A stretch of 64,000 nt of DNA from the NCBI GenBank assembly GCA_013204105.1, contig JABMOM010000020.1, positions 203,888-267,887 of the forward strand, written 5' to 3'. Below the pieces are notes generated by a model. It was not told the origin of the DNA. It worked only from the letters and a program-made list of their open reading frames with translations, and searched no databases. This DNA is from Flavobacteriales bacterium (GTDB lineage: Bacteria; Bacteroidota; Bacteroidia; Flavobacteriales_G; Salibacteraceae). Within the stretch, counting starts at the first letter, position 1. Every line of letters begins with the position of its first letter. The position numbers were made by a program, and so were the translations under genes. Below, piece after piece: positions 43,723 to 52,550 of the stretch.

Positions 43723-44238
43723 TCACGCTGAAATCACGCGAAACTTTTCCAATTCCCAATCAGAGGCAAAACGCTCCAAGCTCAGAAATGCATCCCAGGC
43801 AAGCACATTGCCGCTGCCGGCAAATTCCACCTCTTTAGTAATCAAGAATTCACCAAAGGAAGCAGCTTTAATTACCTCACTATTCTTTGAGGTAATCGTA
43901 AGTCTCGGTTTCATTTCATTGACCTGATCGGTGATCGACCGATCTCCTGAGAGGTGAATTACATTGATGCCAATTTGCTCAGCAGCTAAGTAAAGCAACA
44001 AGGAGTCCGAATAAGACAATCCATAGATCGCAATGCGATCTCCGCAAATTACTCCAAGTGAAATCAATGAGCGAGCTACACCGTTCATGCCCAGCTCTAT
44101 GTCGCGGAGCGAGATCTCTGCGCCAAAATCATCTTGGAGCTTTACATCGCTTTGTTCCTTTTCAGTTTTGTGAAGAATATCCGCTGCGGATATTGCCGGC
44201 GCGTCCACCTTACCAAATACTTCTTGTAGCACTTTCAT
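43723..44238 (-). pseudogene. Truncated AMP-binding (ANL superfamily) protein, N-terminal part only
   Basis: The 171-residue frame from the ATG at 44238 corresponds to the N-terminal subdomain of acyl/acetyl-CoA synthetases: DDFGAEISLRDIELGMNGVA, LISLGVICGDRIAIYGLSYS, LLLYLAAEQIGINVIHLSGD. It ends before the ATP-binding P-loop (T[SG]G[ST][TS]GxPK), and neither that motif nor the C-terminal domain occurs in the following bases. It cannot form acyl-adenylates on its own. It is either a gene remnant or a stand-alone derivative with another role. The frame itself is clean. Confidence 0.55.
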
Positions 44239-44262
44239 GGCGACAAATATTGCCAACCTAGC

Positions 44263-44481
44263 CTAGCGGCCGAGGTGGGCTTTGAGTTTTATATCAACAC
44301 CTTTATAACCAATAACTCTATCTAAGTATTCAGCCACCTGATAGCGGTATGTTTTGTACCGATTATCGGTCAAACCTTTGATTTCAACCACTTGCTTGGC
44401 TTGCTTATCAAGGTAAATCTCTACTACGCTTTCTGGGTTATTAACCGTGATTACGTGTTCCAATTGATTCACTTCATCCAT
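44263..44481 (-). CDS. Small uncharacterised protein (72 aa)
   Basis: A 72-residue cytoplasmic-type protein (MDEVNQLEHVITVNNPESVV at the N-terminus) with alternating beta-like hydrophobics, no signal peptide and no metal motif. I do not recognise it. It precedes the truncated AMP-binding gene by 24 bases on the same strand and is divergent from the Lrp gene; a TTTTAC-N5-GTAAAA inverted repeat lies between the two divergent starts. Whether it belongs functionally to either neighbour cannot be told from sequence. Confidence 0.55.
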   Translation of the reverse strand: MDEVNQLEHVITVNNPESVVEIYLDKQAKQVVEIKGLTDNRYKTYRYQVAEYLDRVIGYKGVDIKLKAHLGR

Positions 44482-44528
44482 TCGTTTATCGTTTGAGTTG
44501 CATCAAGATTACGTATAGTTATGGTGAA

Positions 44529-44545
44529 TTTTACCGTAAGTAAAA
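44529..44545. promoter_or_regulatory. Inverted repeat, possible Lrp-type operator
   Basis: TTTTAC (44529-44534), five bases, GTAAAA (44540-44545), between the divergent 72-aa gene and the Lrp gene. A/T-rich dyads of this size are typical of autoregulating Lrp/AsnC proteins. Confidence 0.4.
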
Positions 44546-44618
44546 GAATACTACATATCATTGCATAATCCTCAATTAGAAGTGTTGAATATTGAAGATT
44601 TGTTAGCCGCTAAATTGC

Positions 44619-45098
44619 ATGAGAATAGATATTGACAAAACCGATCGCCAAATCCTCACCTACTTGATAGAGGATGCGCGAATGCCCTTTACAGAGATCG
44701 CCAAGCACTTGGGTGTTGCCCCCGGAACAGTGCATGGAAGGGTTAAAAAAATGGAACGACGAGGGATTATTACCGGTGCCACGCTCACCGTCAATTATGA
44801 AACGGTGGGTTATGCTTTTACCGCATACGTCGGATTAATCCTGACCAAGACCATTGATGCGGAGAGAATCATCAAGGGCTTGCATGAAATACCAGAAGTG
44901 ACTGTGGCTCACATCGCGACGGGGCAATTCTCCATATTCACCAAAATCCGCTGCAGGGATACGCAGCATGCCAAGCAGGTAATCTTTAGGATGAATAGCC
45001 TTCAAGGAGTGCTACGATCAGAGACGATGATCAGTCTAGAAGAATCGATCAACGACAAGGAGCGACTTTTCAAAGACATTTTCGAACTTCCGATCTAA
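44619..45098 (+). CDS. Lrp/AsnC-family transcriptional regulator
   Basis: A 159-residue protein with an N-terminal helix-turn-helix (DKTDRQILTYLIEDARMPFT, then EIAKHLGVAPGTVHGRVKKM) and a RAM ligand-binding domain (TAYVGLILTKTIDAERIIKG, VTVAHIATGQFSIFTKIRCR). It should form dimers and octamers that respond to amino acids. Members often regulate themselves; an A/T-rich inverted repeat lies 74-90 bases upstream. The gene ends exactly at the end of the convergent FabH-like gene. The regulated pathway is not evident from the neighbours. Confidence 0.94.
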   Translation: MRIDIDKTDRQILTYLIEDARMPFTEIAKHLGVAPGTVHGRVKKMERRGIITGATLTVNYETVGYAFTAYVGLILTKTIDAERIIKGLHEIPEVTVAHIATGQFSIFTKIRCRDTQHAKQVIFRMNSLQGVLRSETMISLEESINDKERLFKDIFELPI

Positions 45099-46169
45099 TC
45101 AGACGCGATAGCAGAATGCGTTGATGTTCATTCCTGCTCCTACAGAAGCAAAGAGTACAACATCTCCAGGTGAAACGCCGTGTCCTGGCAGCTCGCCATG
45201 CACCACTCTATCGTACAACGTTGGCACCGTAGCTACAGAGCTGTTTCCTAATTCATGCACACTCATAGGCATGATGTTCTCCGGAACTTCCCTGATGTCG
45301 TAAAGTCGGTACAAACGTTTGATCACTCCTTCATCCAGTTTCTCATTGGCTTGATGGATGAAGATTTTATTCACTTCTCGAATGTCTATTTTGGCGTCGT
45401 CTAGGCACTTCTTCATCGCAACGGGCACGTTGGTCAAGGCATATTCGTACACCTTCCTACCTTTCATCTTGATGTATCGGACACGCGGATCTGATTCCGG
45501 GTAATTTGATTTTCCCAAGTATAAGTAGAAGGCTTCGTCGAGCGTGTGACTCATGGCTGCCGTGGAAAGAATACCGCTGTCTCGATCGGTTTCATCGAAC
45601 CGAAGGATGGACGCTCCTGCTCCATCCGAGAAGATCATACTATCCCTATCGTATTCATCTAAGACCCTCGAAAGCGTCTCTGCCCCAATGACTAAAGCCG
45701 TCTTTGCTGAGCCGGCACGGAAGTATGCATCACATTGAATCACGCCTTGCACCCAACCCGGACAGCCAAAAAGGATGTCATAGGCTACGCAATAAGGGTT
45801 CTCGATTTTGAGGGCGTGTTTCACCCTTGATGCAAGGGCTGGCAAGACGTCCGTCTGAATCGTATGCTTTTTAACATCGCCAAAATTGTGTGCGAAGACG
45901 ATTTGATCAATCGTTTCCGGATCAATTCCAGCGTCTTCAATGGCAAGTCTGGCAGCTATGGTCGCAATTACGGAAGATGCCTGATCCTCGTCTATGTAGC
46001 GACGCTGCTCGATCCCCGTGATATTCTTGAATTTCTCTGTAATTACTTCAGGAGGTGTATCGATCGCTTCTTGGTCTTCTGTGTAGAAGTGATGACGCTG
46101 AAAATGATCATTGTCAACGACGTTCGGCGGCAAATAACTACCCGTTCCTATGATCTGTGTTCTTTTCAT
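45099..46169 (-). CDS. FabH-like 3-oxoacyl-ACP synthase III
   Basis: A 356-residue thiolase-fold condensing enzyme. The catalytic Cys is in AYDILFGCPGWVQGVIQC, the His in NKIFIHQANEKLDEGVI and the Asn in HELGNSSVATVPTLYD, a complete Cys-His-Asn triad. It is longer than E. coli FabH (317 residues) because of extra N-terminal sequence (FYTEDQEAIDTPPEVITEKF), a form found in many Bacteroidota alongside canonical FabH. It probably starts fatty acid or related chain synthesis with a special primer, such as a branched acyl-CoA. Stand-alone gene with a candidate promoter at 46186-46216. Confidence 0.9.
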   Translation of the reverse strand: MKRTQIIGTGSYLPPNVVDNDHFQRHHFYTEDQEAIDTPPEVITEKFKNITGIEQRRYIDEDQASSVIATIAARLAIEDAGIDPETIDQIVFAHNFGDVKKHTIQTDVLPALASRVKHALKIENPYCVAYDILFGCPGWVQGVIQCDAYFRAGSAKTALVIGAETLSRVLDEYDRDSMIFSDGAGASILRFDETDRDSGILSTAAMSHTLDEAFYLYLGKSNYPESDPRVRYIKMKGRKVYEYALTNVPVAMKKCLDDAKIDIREVNKIFIHQANEKLDEGVIKRLYRLYDIREVPENIMPMSVHELGNSSVATVPTLYDRVVHGELPGHGVSPGDVVLFASVGAGMNINAFCYRV

Positions 46170-46185
46170 CCCATGAACTTTTCCT

Positions 46186-46216
46186 CAATAGTAAGACGCT
46201 CCGCATTCTTGAGCAA
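46186..46216 (-). promoter_or_regulatory. Candidate promoter of the FabH-like gene
   Basis: On the reverse strand TTG (46216-46214), 20 bases, TACTATTG (46193-46186, one mismatch to TAnnTTTG). Just upstream, ACAATT-N6-AATTGT (46226-46243) forms a small inverted repeat. Confidence 0.4.
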
Positions 46217-46331
46217 CTCGACTTGACAATTATTCTGAATTGTTGAAAGATTTGAAATTACAAGTCGCTTCTATTGGAAATTTGGCAATGTGGCGCTTAT
46301 GACTGAATTTGTACCCTTGTAAACGAAGCGC

Positions 46332-47042
46332 ATGAAGAACCTGACTTACTTCCTTATTTCGCTGAGTCTGCTTATCGGATTGGGGTCAATGACATTCGCT
46401 CAAAGAGACCTGTCAGTCGAAGCCATGCGCGAATATGCAGACTCTGTACTTGGCCCACCCGACCTCCTGGTCCAGGGAAGGATTTATCCTGGCACGAATC
46501 GATCAGCGGAGGGTCATCCCTTTCTTTTCAGTGAATCGTTTACCGATGCCACCATCTTCATCAAGGACCTTAGGTATCAGGACATCCCTGTCTTGTTTGA
46601 TCTGGAGAAGGATCAATTGGTTATGCGCTATCCGATCAGAGGTGTCTATCGGTACATCATGTTATCAGAAACGGTCATCGATTCGGTTCATGCGTTTGAT
46701 CGACATTTCATTTCTTCTCAACTCACCCCGCTTTCAAACCCAGCACACTTGCCTGAGGTCATTTACAGGGGATATTATGTCTTGCTAAGACAATACGAAA
46801 AACGATTCATTGGCACCTACTCTGATTTCACTCCTCATGGGAGGTTTTCAAAGCTAGAATCAAGGCTGTTCCTGGTAAGAGATAACGAGGTGCTAACGCT
46901 GCGCAGAAAGAAGGACCTGCTTGCTCTGAGTGCAGACCCTAAAGCGACCAAACGTGCAATGCGACAAATGGGATTTCACCTTCGCCATGCCAATAATGAA
47001 CAGTTGCGTGCAGCTATGAAATGGATAGAGCATGCGAAGTAA
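46332..47042 (+). CDS. Exported protein of unknown function, first gene of TonB-receptor operon
   Basis: A 236-residue protein with a signal peptide (MKNLTYFLISLSLLIGLGSM, ending TFAQ). The mature part is beta-rich in the first half (YPGTNRSAEGHPFLF, IPVLFDLEKDQLVMRYP) and basic/helical at the end (LRRKKDLLALSADPKATKRA). I do not recognise a named family. Its last eleven bases overlap the start of the TonB-dependent receptor gene, so it belongs to the same operon and may be a periplasmic accessory factor of the receptor. No cofactor motif is visible. Confidence 0.72.
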   Translation: MKNLTYFLISLSLLIGLGSMTFAQRDLSVEAMREYADSVLGPPDLLVQGRIYPGTNRSAEGHPFLFSESFTDATIFIKDLRYQDIPVLFDLEKDQLVMRYPIRGVYRYIMLSETVIDSVHAFDRHFISSQLTPLSNPAHLPEVIYRGYYVLLRQYEKRFIGTYSDFTPHGRFSKLESRLFLVRDNEVLTLRRKKDLLALSADPKATKRAMRQMGFHLRHANNEQLRAAMKWIEHAK

Positions 47043-49773
47043 GTTCGGACTTCTAATCATCCTTTTGGGATGGCTGTCATACCAAGGAATGGCTCAGGCT
47101 GATTTCGCATTGCCGAATCGCTTGCATCAAAAAAGCCTTGCTGAACTCGCGCTGTGGGTAAACGACTCTTCCTCTTTACGGCTGTATCTTGACCCCTCTC
47201 TTCTCGAAGTACAGGTCTCTTTTGAAAGTGGACAGACTCCCACCCTCCTATCCGTCCTGAAATCGACTGCAAGGAAATCTGGATTTCACGTCCATACTGA
47301 TGAAAGAGGGTTCGTCTACCTTTCTGGCACGGCTCTAATACCCGGGTTACCCAAAGAACTATTCACCCCGCTGGGAACAGAGCTGCCAACCGATGAAAGT
47401 GACCGAAGTGGATACCTAGGAACTTTGAACTCTCGAGGTGGAAGGGTGGTCATTGCTGGAAATGCGAATGCCGGAGCTTATATAGATGAAGTCACGATCA
47501 GCGGCACTGTCCGAGACGGGACCAATGGTCTTCCCATCTTCGGAGCGACATTGCTGGTGAACGAAACAAGCACTGGGGCAAGCACCGACGAAGATGGAGG
47601 CTACGAACTAAAGCTTCCGAAAGGCAAATACAGCGTCACCGTTCGCACCTTAGAAATGGACCCTTTGGAGATTACATTAATCGCCCATTCTGATGATGAG
47701 ATTGACCTTGAGATGACGGGGAAAATCTTTGGACTCAGGGAGGTAGTCATCTCGGCGGAAGCTAGATCGAATGTGGAACGTCCCGAAATGGGCGTCGAAA
47801 AACTAAGCGTGAATGCAGTAAACTCCATTCCCAGAATGATGGGAGAACCGGATATTGTCAAAGCGGCCCTGTTGCTGCCCGGCGTGCAAAGTGTAGCAGA
47901 AGGAACCGGTCAATTGAACGTTAGAGGAGCTCCTTCCGATCAGAACATCTTCTATCTGGATGATATACCGGTCTATAACACCACTCACTTGATGGGTTTT
48001 TTCTCTGCCTTCACGCCGAATGCACTGAGCGACGTATCGATCTATAAATCGAGTCTACCTTCCCGCTATGGCGGACGCCTTTCATCGGTATTTGACATCG
48101 GCACGAGCAGCGGTAACAAGGAAAAATTCAAACTAAAGGGAGGCATCAGTCCAATCACGGCCGACATTCAGATGGAAGGTCCAGCGCTGAATAAAAAACT
48201 GACGTATATGACCGCGTTTAGATCCACCTATAGCAACTGGGTTCTCGATCTCATCGATGTACCTAAGATCAATGGATCCAATGGCTCATTTCAAGATGCC
48301 ATTGTTCGTCTGAATTACGACATAAATGACAAGAACACGCTGAGTTCAACAGGCTATTTCAGCAACGACAAAGTACAGCTCAGCGGGTTGAGCGCGTTTG
48401 CGTACAGTAACAGCGGCGCCTCACTGCGATGGACCCACTCCATACGCTACAAGCATAGTTTTTCAATCTCCACCGCAGTCGGCCGCTATGCTTTTACCGA
48501 AGAGAATGTTCAGACCAGCTCTCAGCATTTCAAGACCGATTACCAAATCGAGCACGCAGAAGCAAGGGCTGAGTTGGTGCTTCGCCCTGCGAGCAAACAC
48601 ACTATCAAAGTCGGCTTGAACAGCACCCATTACGGCCTTGACCTGGGCAATGTCCTACCCTTTGGAGAGGAGAGTTTGATCAAACCAATCGACCTTGGTG
48701 TGGAGCAAGGATTAGAATCGGGGATTTATGCCGAAGAGCAATGGACGGTGGGGCCGAGACTCACCATCAAAGGAGGCGTTCGTATCAATATGTACCAATA
48801 CCTCGGTCCAAATACGGTTTATACCTACGCCGATCCGACGGACCCTTCCCTCTCGACGATCATTGATACGCTATCCTTTGGAAAATATAAGGTGATAAGC
48901 ACTTCGGTTGACCCGGACATAAGGCTCTCCGCTAAGTATTCCATCAATGAGCTCCTTTCGGTAAAAGCAAGTGTAAACCGAGCACATCAATACATCAACA
49001 TCCTCTCAAATACGGTGACCGTAACACCTAGTGCTCGTTGGAAGTTGGCCGATCGCAACATTCAGCCGATGGAGGGCTGGCACTATTCCGTCGGCGTTTT
49101 CAAAAACATCCGTGAAATGGCTGAGGTTTCTGTAGAAATCTACTACAAACAGGTGCAGCAACTCCTTGATTACCGAGACGGCGCTGACTTGGTATTCGCT
49201 GAAAGACCTGAAGTTGAAGTCCTTCAAGGCGATTTAGCGGCCTATGGAATTGAAGTAATGTTCAAGAAGTCGGTAGGCAAACTTAAAGGGTGGTTCAATT
49301 ACACTTACGCTCGTTCATTTGTACAAGTGACCGGTATCAATGATGGAATTACCTATCCATCAAATTTTGATAAGCCGCACTCCGTCAACCTTTCGGTGAT
49401 GTATCAACATACTACGCGGATGAGCTTCTCAGCCAATATCGTTTACGCCAGCGGCAGACCAATTACCTTTCCTACATCTGTTTTCTACCAATCCGAGTTT
49501 CCATTGACGTATTATTCTACCCGCAACGAATTTAGAATCCCCGATTATTTCCGCTGCGATGTTGGCATGAGTCTCGAAGGAAGTTTGAAAGCAAAAAAGA
49601 AGCTGCATGGAACATGGCATTTTAGCGTTTACAACCTTTTCGGTAGGCATAATCCATTCACCGTATATGCCGTTCCTGAAGATGGATTGATCAATGGTTA
49701 TCAACTTTCCATCTTCGGAAGTCCTATTCCTTCTATCGCTTACCAATTCAAACTTGGCAACTATGCGCGTTAA
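47032..49773 (+). CDS. TonB-dependent outer-membrane receptor with N-terminal STN-like and CarboxypepD_reg domains
   Basis: A 913-residue receptor: signal peptide (to GMAQ), an STN-like N-terminal segment (about 30-105, LHQKSLAELALWVNDSSSLR), a CarboxypepD_reg domain (about 160-235, VTISGTVRDGTNGLPIFGAT), a plug (about 255-350, GAPSDQNIFYLDDIPVYNTT, SLPSRYGGRLSSVFDI) and a C-terminal beta barrel. It is the type paired with DUF4249 lipoproteins. It should import or handle a substrate at the cell surface using TonB energy; the ligand is unknown. Overlaps both neighbours by 11 bases, so translation is tightly coupled. Confidence 0.93.
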   Translation: MRSKFGLLIILLGWLSYQGMAQADFALPNRLHQKSLAELALWVNDSSSLRLYLDPSLLEVQVSFESGQTPTLLSVLKSTARKSGFHVHTDERGFVYLSGTALIPGLPKELFTPLGTELPTDESDRSGYLGTLNSRGGRVVIAGNANAGAYIDEVTISGTVRDGTNGLPIFGATLLVNETSTGASTDEDGGYELKLPKGKYSVTVRTLEMDPLEITLIAHSDDEIDLEMTGKIFGLREVVISAEARSNVERPEMGVEKLSVNAVNSIPRMMGEPDIVKAALLLPGVQSVAEGTGQLNVRGAPSDQNIFYLDDIPVYNTTHLMGFFSAFTPNALSDVSIYKSSLPSRYGGRLSSVFDIGTSSGNKEKFKLKGGISPITADIQMEGPALNKKLTYMTAFRSTYSNWVLDLIDVPKINGSNGSFQDAIVRLNYDINDKNTLSSTGYFSNDKVQLSGLSAFAYSNSGASLRWTHSIRYKHSFSISTAVGRYAFTEENVQTSSQHFKTDYQIEHAEARAELVLRPASKHTIKVGLNSTHYGLDLGNVLPFGEESLIKPIDLGVEQGLESGIYAEEQWTVGPRLTIKGGVRINMYQYLGPNTVYTYADPTDPSLSTIIDTLSFGKYKVISTSVDPDIRLSAKYSINELLSVKASVNRAHQYINILSNTVTVTPSARWKLADRNIQPMEGWHYSVGVFKNIREMAEVSVEIYYKQVQQLLDYRDGADLVFAERPEVEVLQGDLAAYGIEVMFKKSVGKLKGWFNYTYARSFVQVTGINDGITYPSNFDKPHSVNLSVMYQHTTRMSFSANIVYASGRPITFPTSVFYQSEFPLTYYSTRNEFRIPDYFRCDVGMSLEGSLKAKKKLHGTWHFSVYNLFGRHNPFTVYAVPEDGLINGYQLSIFGSPIPSIAYQFKLGNYAR

Positions 49774-50911
49774 TGGGTTCATCTATATGGCCTTGCTTCT
49801 ACTCGTGAGGTGCGTGGATCCATTCGTACTGGAAAATGAAAAGTACGACGAGCGCATTGTAGTGGAAGGAACAATCACGAATGAGCCTGGACCTCACCAA
49901 GTAAAGATCAGTCAAACAAGCCCCCTTGACCAAGTGATCTACCGACCACTGCAAGGGTGCGTTGTTTCTGTGATCGACGGGAGCGGGACTATTTATCCTT
50001 TCATTGAACAGGAAGCGGGGAGCTATTTAAGCGATAGTGCGAATCTCAAAGGTGTCGTCGGGGAGAGATACCGACTGGAGATCAAAACGCCAGACGGGAA
50101 ATCATATGAGAGCTCATGGGAGCAGATCCTTCCTCCAATTGCGATTGATGATATCAAGGAAGAGTACGAAGAGCGCGAAGATCCAGATATTCCTCTTGGT
50201 CGGTTTGGGTTTCAGTTTTACGTGGACGCTGCGGATGTAGTCCGAGATACCGTCAACCTGCTTTGGCAAGTGGATGCGACTTACGAATACCGGGCCGACT
50301 TAAAAATAGACTTCTACTACGATGGGGTGCTCCGCCCCTTTCCGCAGCGCGACCTCTTCTACACTTGTTACAAAACCTTCCGCGTCCCCGAGATTTTTAC
50401 GTTCACTACTTCGGCTCAAGACGGCTTTGAAGTGAAAGACCAAGCCCTTCATTACGAGGACACTCAGACAAGGGCTTTGACGTATAAGTACACTTTGAAT
50501 GTTCGGCAGCTGCACTTGGGAAAGCGTGCTTATGCTTTTTGGGATGAACTGAAGCAGCTCAAGGACTTGCAAGGCGAAGTTTTTGACCGGCAACCTTTTC
50601 AAGTCAACGGCAACATCACAAGCGTAGAAAATGAGAACGACAAGGCACTGGGCTATTTCATGGCCGCTGGGGTAAGCAATCGCAGAGAATTCTTTCGTTG
50701 GAACTTGGGCAAATTTGATTATCCCGTGTGCGTCATTACCGACGCCGACATCATGGCATTCGGGGACATCTTTAGGTCTAGACCCAGCCAATGGCCCATC
50801 TATATCACAGCTGGATCATCTGGTGAAGGTCCGCTCGCAGTAGTTGCAGAGTCCTGTTTAGACTGTCGGAAATTTGGAGGCGTTTTAGAAAAACCAGCTT
50901 TTTGGGAATGA
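49763..50911 (+). CDS. DUF4249-family surface lipoprotein
   Basis: From the ATG at 49763 (overlapping the receptor stop) the 382-residue protein starts MRVNGFIYMALLLLVRC with a lipobox-like LLVRC, then DPFVLENEKYDERIVVEGTI, the DUF4249 opening in which an Ig-like domain follows. The DUF is almost always encoded directly after a TonB receptor of the kind seen here, and its product likely forms a surface lid or substrate-binding partner. It has a Cys-containing tail (AESCLDCRKFGG). Its end overlaps the next gene by four bases (ATGA). Confidence 0.9.
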   Translation: MRVNGFIYMALLLLVRCVDPFVLENEKYDERIVVEGTITNEPGPHQVKISQTSPLDQVIYRPLQGCVVSVIDGSGTIYPFIEQEAGSYLSDSANLKGVVGERYRLEIKTPDGKSYESSWEQILPPIAIDDIKEEYEEREDPDIPLGRFGFQFYVDAADVVRDTVNLLWQVDATYEYRADLKIDFYYDGVLRPFPQRDLFYTCYKTFRVPEIFTFTTSAQDGFEVKDQALHYEDTQTRALTYKYTLNVRQLHLGKRAYAFWDELKQLKDLQGEVFDRQPFQVNGNITSVENENDKALGYFMAAGVSNRREFFRWNLGKFDYPVCVITDADIMAFGDIFRSRPSQWPIYITAGSSGEGPLAVVAESCLDCRKFGGVLEKPAFWE

Positions 50912-52509
50912 GGAAAGCCTTAACGATACTGACGCTTTCGATCCTGCTTTTTGCACCCATTGCTGGAGCTCAAAGTACCTACCCGGAAGAACGGGTTGTA
51001 CTTTCCATCGACCGCAATGTCTATTTCAGTCAGGAAGTCATCCGGTTTTCAGCGGCCATACAAATGAGGGACGATGCGTGGCAACCGAGCATAAGTGAGG
51101 TGTTGTTTACCGACCTGGTGACACAAGATGGGCGAATCGCTGTGCGCTACAAATCTCTGATCATCGGCGGACGAAGCGAGGGAAGTATATTTCTCAGTGA
51201 ACATTTGCCTACGGGTACCTATCTCCTCAGGGCATATACGCAATACCAATCCGACAATAATGAGGAGCAGCTTTGTTATTCAATCATCACGGTGGTAAAC
51301 CCGAACCTGCGTGCAAGGCATTTACCCGCAGCACCCGACATGCGCTCGCAGGCAGCACCAAAGGACTTGGTCAGTGTTCGAAGATCCGCAAATGAAATCC
51401 ATTTGGAACGAACCGAGCCAGGTGTGCGCATGCTTAGTGTCCGTTTGATAAAGGGTGATTTAGCGCTTGCTAGCAACGTAATAGCCTCATCTGAGCCGAT
51501 TGCACGCATTGCACATGGTTTAGGACCAGACGAAGTTCCGGATATACATGGGGTTGCTTTGCACGGTGAGTTGATCGACAAGAACACGGGCATTCCAATC
51601 ACAGATACCAAGGTGATTGCTACTGTTATCGGCGACTATCGTCAACTTCATGCCGATCGAACAGACGAACGAGGACAATTCAATTTCAGCCTGCCCCAAA
51701 CCTCAGGAATTCACCAAGTATTTGTCTGTGCGCTTCGGTCCGACAAGTCGGTAGATGTGCTGATCAAAGATGAATTCGCATCCGCCGGAGGACTCCTCGA
51801 ATGGAAACCAGACTCCCTGACCATGGCAGGGCATTTACTGGACATTGCCTTTCTCAATCATCAAATGTGCACAGGCCTTCAGGCAGACTGGGTCCGACCA
51901 AAGCCTTCAGACATCGCAAGGCCTCCCCACCCCCTGAATTCGCCCACTACCCGCGTAGAAACATCCGACTATGTGGCGCTCACTTCCGTCAGTCAGATGC
52001 TCGACGAAATCGTCCCCATGGCTTCGGCAAGGAAGAACGAAGGCATTGCATATGTTCATGTCTTTGATCCGGGTACAAAGCGTTCATACAACGAACCTTT
52101 ATTGATGGTTGACCATCTCCCTGTGCAGGATGCGCCTACCTTTCTCAAAACCCCCATCGACAAGGTGTCGAGTGTGGATGTATTTGCAGAAGAACTGGTA
52201 ATTGGCCAAGAAGTGTTCCAAGGAGCAGTGAATTTAAATACACATGCAGCTGGGGCTCAGAGCACTTCATTGCCCAAGAATTGTGTTGTTGTGGAGTACG
52301 CCACACTCACCCATTTCGAAGGTGTAAATGTCCGACCAGAAAACATCAATTTAGACATATGTAATACGCTATTTTGGAGTGTGTTAAACGACAATACTTC
52401 TTCCATAACTATACCCACTAAAGAGAGCTTCACAGACGACTACATATTACTCATCACAGGCTACACGGACGACGGCTCTTCTTATCATCAAACCGTCTCA
52501 TTGAAGTAA
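50908..52509 (+). CDS. Exported MG2-like/plug-containing protein, last gene of the TonB-receptor operon
   Basis: The ATG at 50908 gives a signal peptide (MRKALTILTLSILLFAPIAG) and 533 residues. The N-terminal domain (VVLSIDRNVYFSQEVIRFSA, then LPTGTYLLRAYTQY) resembles the macroglobulin MG2 domain. A regulatory beta domain follows (GELIDKNTGIPITDTKVIAT), and near residue 390 EPLLMVDHLPVQDAPTFLKT resembles the plug of TonB receptors without any barrel. Such MG2-plug proteins are found after DUF4249 genes in Bacteroidota. It probably acts in the periplasm or at the outer membrane with the receptor; the exact function is unknown. Confidence 0.75.
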   Translation: MRKALTILTLSILLFAPIAGAQSTYPEERVVLSIDRNVYFSQEVIRFSAAIQMRDDAWQPSISEVLFTDLVTQDGRIAVRYKSLIIGGRSEGSIFLSEHLPTGTYLLRAYTQYQSDNNEEQLCYSIITVVNPNLRARHLPAAPDMRSQAAPKDLVSVRRSANEIHLERTEPGVRMLSVRLIKGDLALASNVIASSEPIARIAHGLGPDEVPDIHGVALHGELIDKNTGIPITDTKVIATVIGDYRQLHADRTDERGQFNFSLPQTSGIHQVFVCALRSDKSVDVLIKDEFASAGGLLEWKPDSLTMAGHLLDIAFLNHQMCTGLQADWVRPKPSDIARPPHPLNSPTTRVETSDYVALTSVSQMLDEIVPMASARKNEGIAYVHVFDPGTKRSYNEPLLMVDHLPVQDAPTFLKTPIDKVSSVDVFAEELVIGQEVFQGAVNLNTHAAGAQSTSLPKNCVVVEYATLTHFEGVNVRPENINLDICNTLFWSVLNDNTSSITIPTKESFTDDYILLITGYTDDGSSYHQTVSLK

Positions 52510-52550
52510 GCTCCAACCTGCGGTTGAGGTGTAAACCCTAACTTTATGCT

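Noticed and set aside
52539..52546. TAACTTTA as a promoter of the GreA-like gene
   Set aside because: It lies five bases before the GTG and has no -33 partner at the right distance; it would demand a leaderless transcript without further support.
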